From Streptococcus varani (GTDB lineage Bacteria; Bacillota; Bacilli; Lactobacillales; Streptococcaceae), in assembly GCF_001375655.1 (NCBI RefSeq), contig NZ_CTEN01000003.1, positions 434,001 to 498,000 on the forward strand: a DNA stretch of 64,000 bases, read 5' to 3'. Under the pieces are notes generated by a model, which was not told the origin of the DNA, made no database searches, and saw only the letters and a list, made by a program, of their open reading frames with translations. The first letter of the stretch is position 1. Each line of letters begins with the position of its first letter. The position numbers were made by a program, and so were the translations under genes. This document shows, piece by piece, positions 63,593 through 64,000 of this stretch.

Positions 63593-63862
63593 TTAATAAT
63601 GTTTTTGTCCAAACAAACCATCTGGCAGATCATGGAAACTTTTCCCTGCCTTGTAGTTAGCAAATTTCCCCATCATAAACTGATAGGCATCCAACTTACT
63701 CTCATAGCGAATGTAAGCGTCCGCTGCCCGCTCATCCTTGTCCTCTTCAATGACACGACGGCTTTCATTCATAGCCATCTCATTCACCATCATTTGCGTT
63801 TTGACCCACTCTTCAAAATCCCTTAAAAATTCCTCTTCGTATGTCACTTTTGTCTCCTTCAT
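63593..63862 (-). CDS. small conserved streptococcal protein (DUF1912-like)
   Basis: 89-residue acidic helical protein (EEEFLRDFEEWVKTQMMVNEMAMNES, ARADAYIRYESKLDAYQFMMGKF-like sequence). It resembles the uncharacterised DUF1912 family of streptococci, on memory of pattern only. GAAGGAG just before the ATG supports translation. Function is unknown. Confidence 0.6.
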   Translation of the reverse strand: MKETKVTYEEEFLRDFEEWVKTQMMVNEMAMNESRRVIEEDKDERAADAYIRYESKLDAYQFMMGKFANYKAGKSFHDLPDGLFGQKHY

Positions 63863-63863
63863 C

Positions 63864-64000
63864 TTAATACCACTTAGTCACTGTTCCACCAAGGACAGAA
63901 CAAAGTCCGATAAATGTTGCAACAAGTAGACTTTCCTGAAAATGAGCCCAGGGATTGCCTTGGGTCAACCAGAACCACAAACTAGCAAGACCAAAAATAA
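63864..64000 (-). CDS. 3' end of a small membrane protein, cut by window edge
   Basis: The last 45 codons (…IFGLASLWFWLTQGNPWAHF, then LLVATFIGLCSVLGGTV) show two hydrophobic stretches and end in TAA at 63864-63866, one base before the next gene's start codon region. The start lies outside the window. The pattern resembles short DUF3270-like streptococcal membrane proteins, but that is tentative. Confidence 0.5.
   Translation of the reverse strand, partial: IFGLASLWFWLTQGNPWAHFQESLLVATFIGLCSVLGGTVTKWY

Overview
The window is a low-GC Gram-positive chromosome segment from a streptococcus. The evidence is the division and envelope set (mapZ, gpsB, recU-pbp1A), a type B RNase P RNA, streptococcal LuxS, a lipoyl-domain-bearing E3 subunit in an aco/pdh operon, and codon and promoter style (extended -10 promoters, strong AGGAGG sites). 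Gene order and content look most like Streptococcus suis or a close relative. This is a judgement from gene content only, and a core-gene or 16S comparison would be needed to name the species.

Layout. 1-9.9 kb is housekeeping: priA (cut by the window edge), rpoZ, gmk, rny, luxS, mapZ, rlmL-like methyltransferase, rnpB, gpsB and ypsA. 10-15.9 kb holds recU-pbp1A, rsmG, a decayed group II intron lodged between rsmG and its terminator, and a uridine-kinase-like gene. 16-19.7 kb holds trhO, a secreted CHAP hydrolase and lplA. 19.9-37.8 kb is a sugar-metabolism region: four family 1 6-phospho-beta-glycosidases, two histidine phosphatases, a lectin-like protein, an AEC permease, two HAD phosphatases, an AraC regulator, a lipoprotein esterase, and a beta-glucoside PTS permease with its LicT/BglG antiterminator and two RAT switches. 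38-44.4 kb is the four-gene 2-oxoacid (pyruvate or acetoin) dehydrogenase operon, whose spacers are unusually long and packed with inverted repeats. lplA, 20 kb away, should supply its lipoate. 44.6-52.9 kb carries two membrane proteins and an Fbp/Afu-type ABC transporter next to a YesMN-type two-component system.

53.4-58.8 kb is an AT-rich accessory island between mutT and valS. Its core is a three-gene overlapping operon: DNA cytosine methyltransferase, DUF262 protein and HEPN-type putative nuclease. The DUF262 gene is split by an IS30-family element that has itself undergone two nested tandem duplications, and the HEPN gene has an in-frame stop. The methyltransferase is intact. What remains looks like a disarmed modification-dependent or restriction-like defence system. 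58.9-63 kb is a T-box controlled operon in which a GNAT acetyltransferase and a small P-loop kinase precede valS. The window ends with three small genes.

The observations most worth following are the disarmed methyltransferase-DUF262-HEPN system with its amplified IS30, the structured spacers (including a cloverleaf-like fold) of the dehydrogenase operon, the paired promoter/RAT switches of the licT-PTS locus, the T-box placed upstream of two non-synthetase genes, and the non-iron-like substrate-binding protein of the YesMN-linked ABC transporter.
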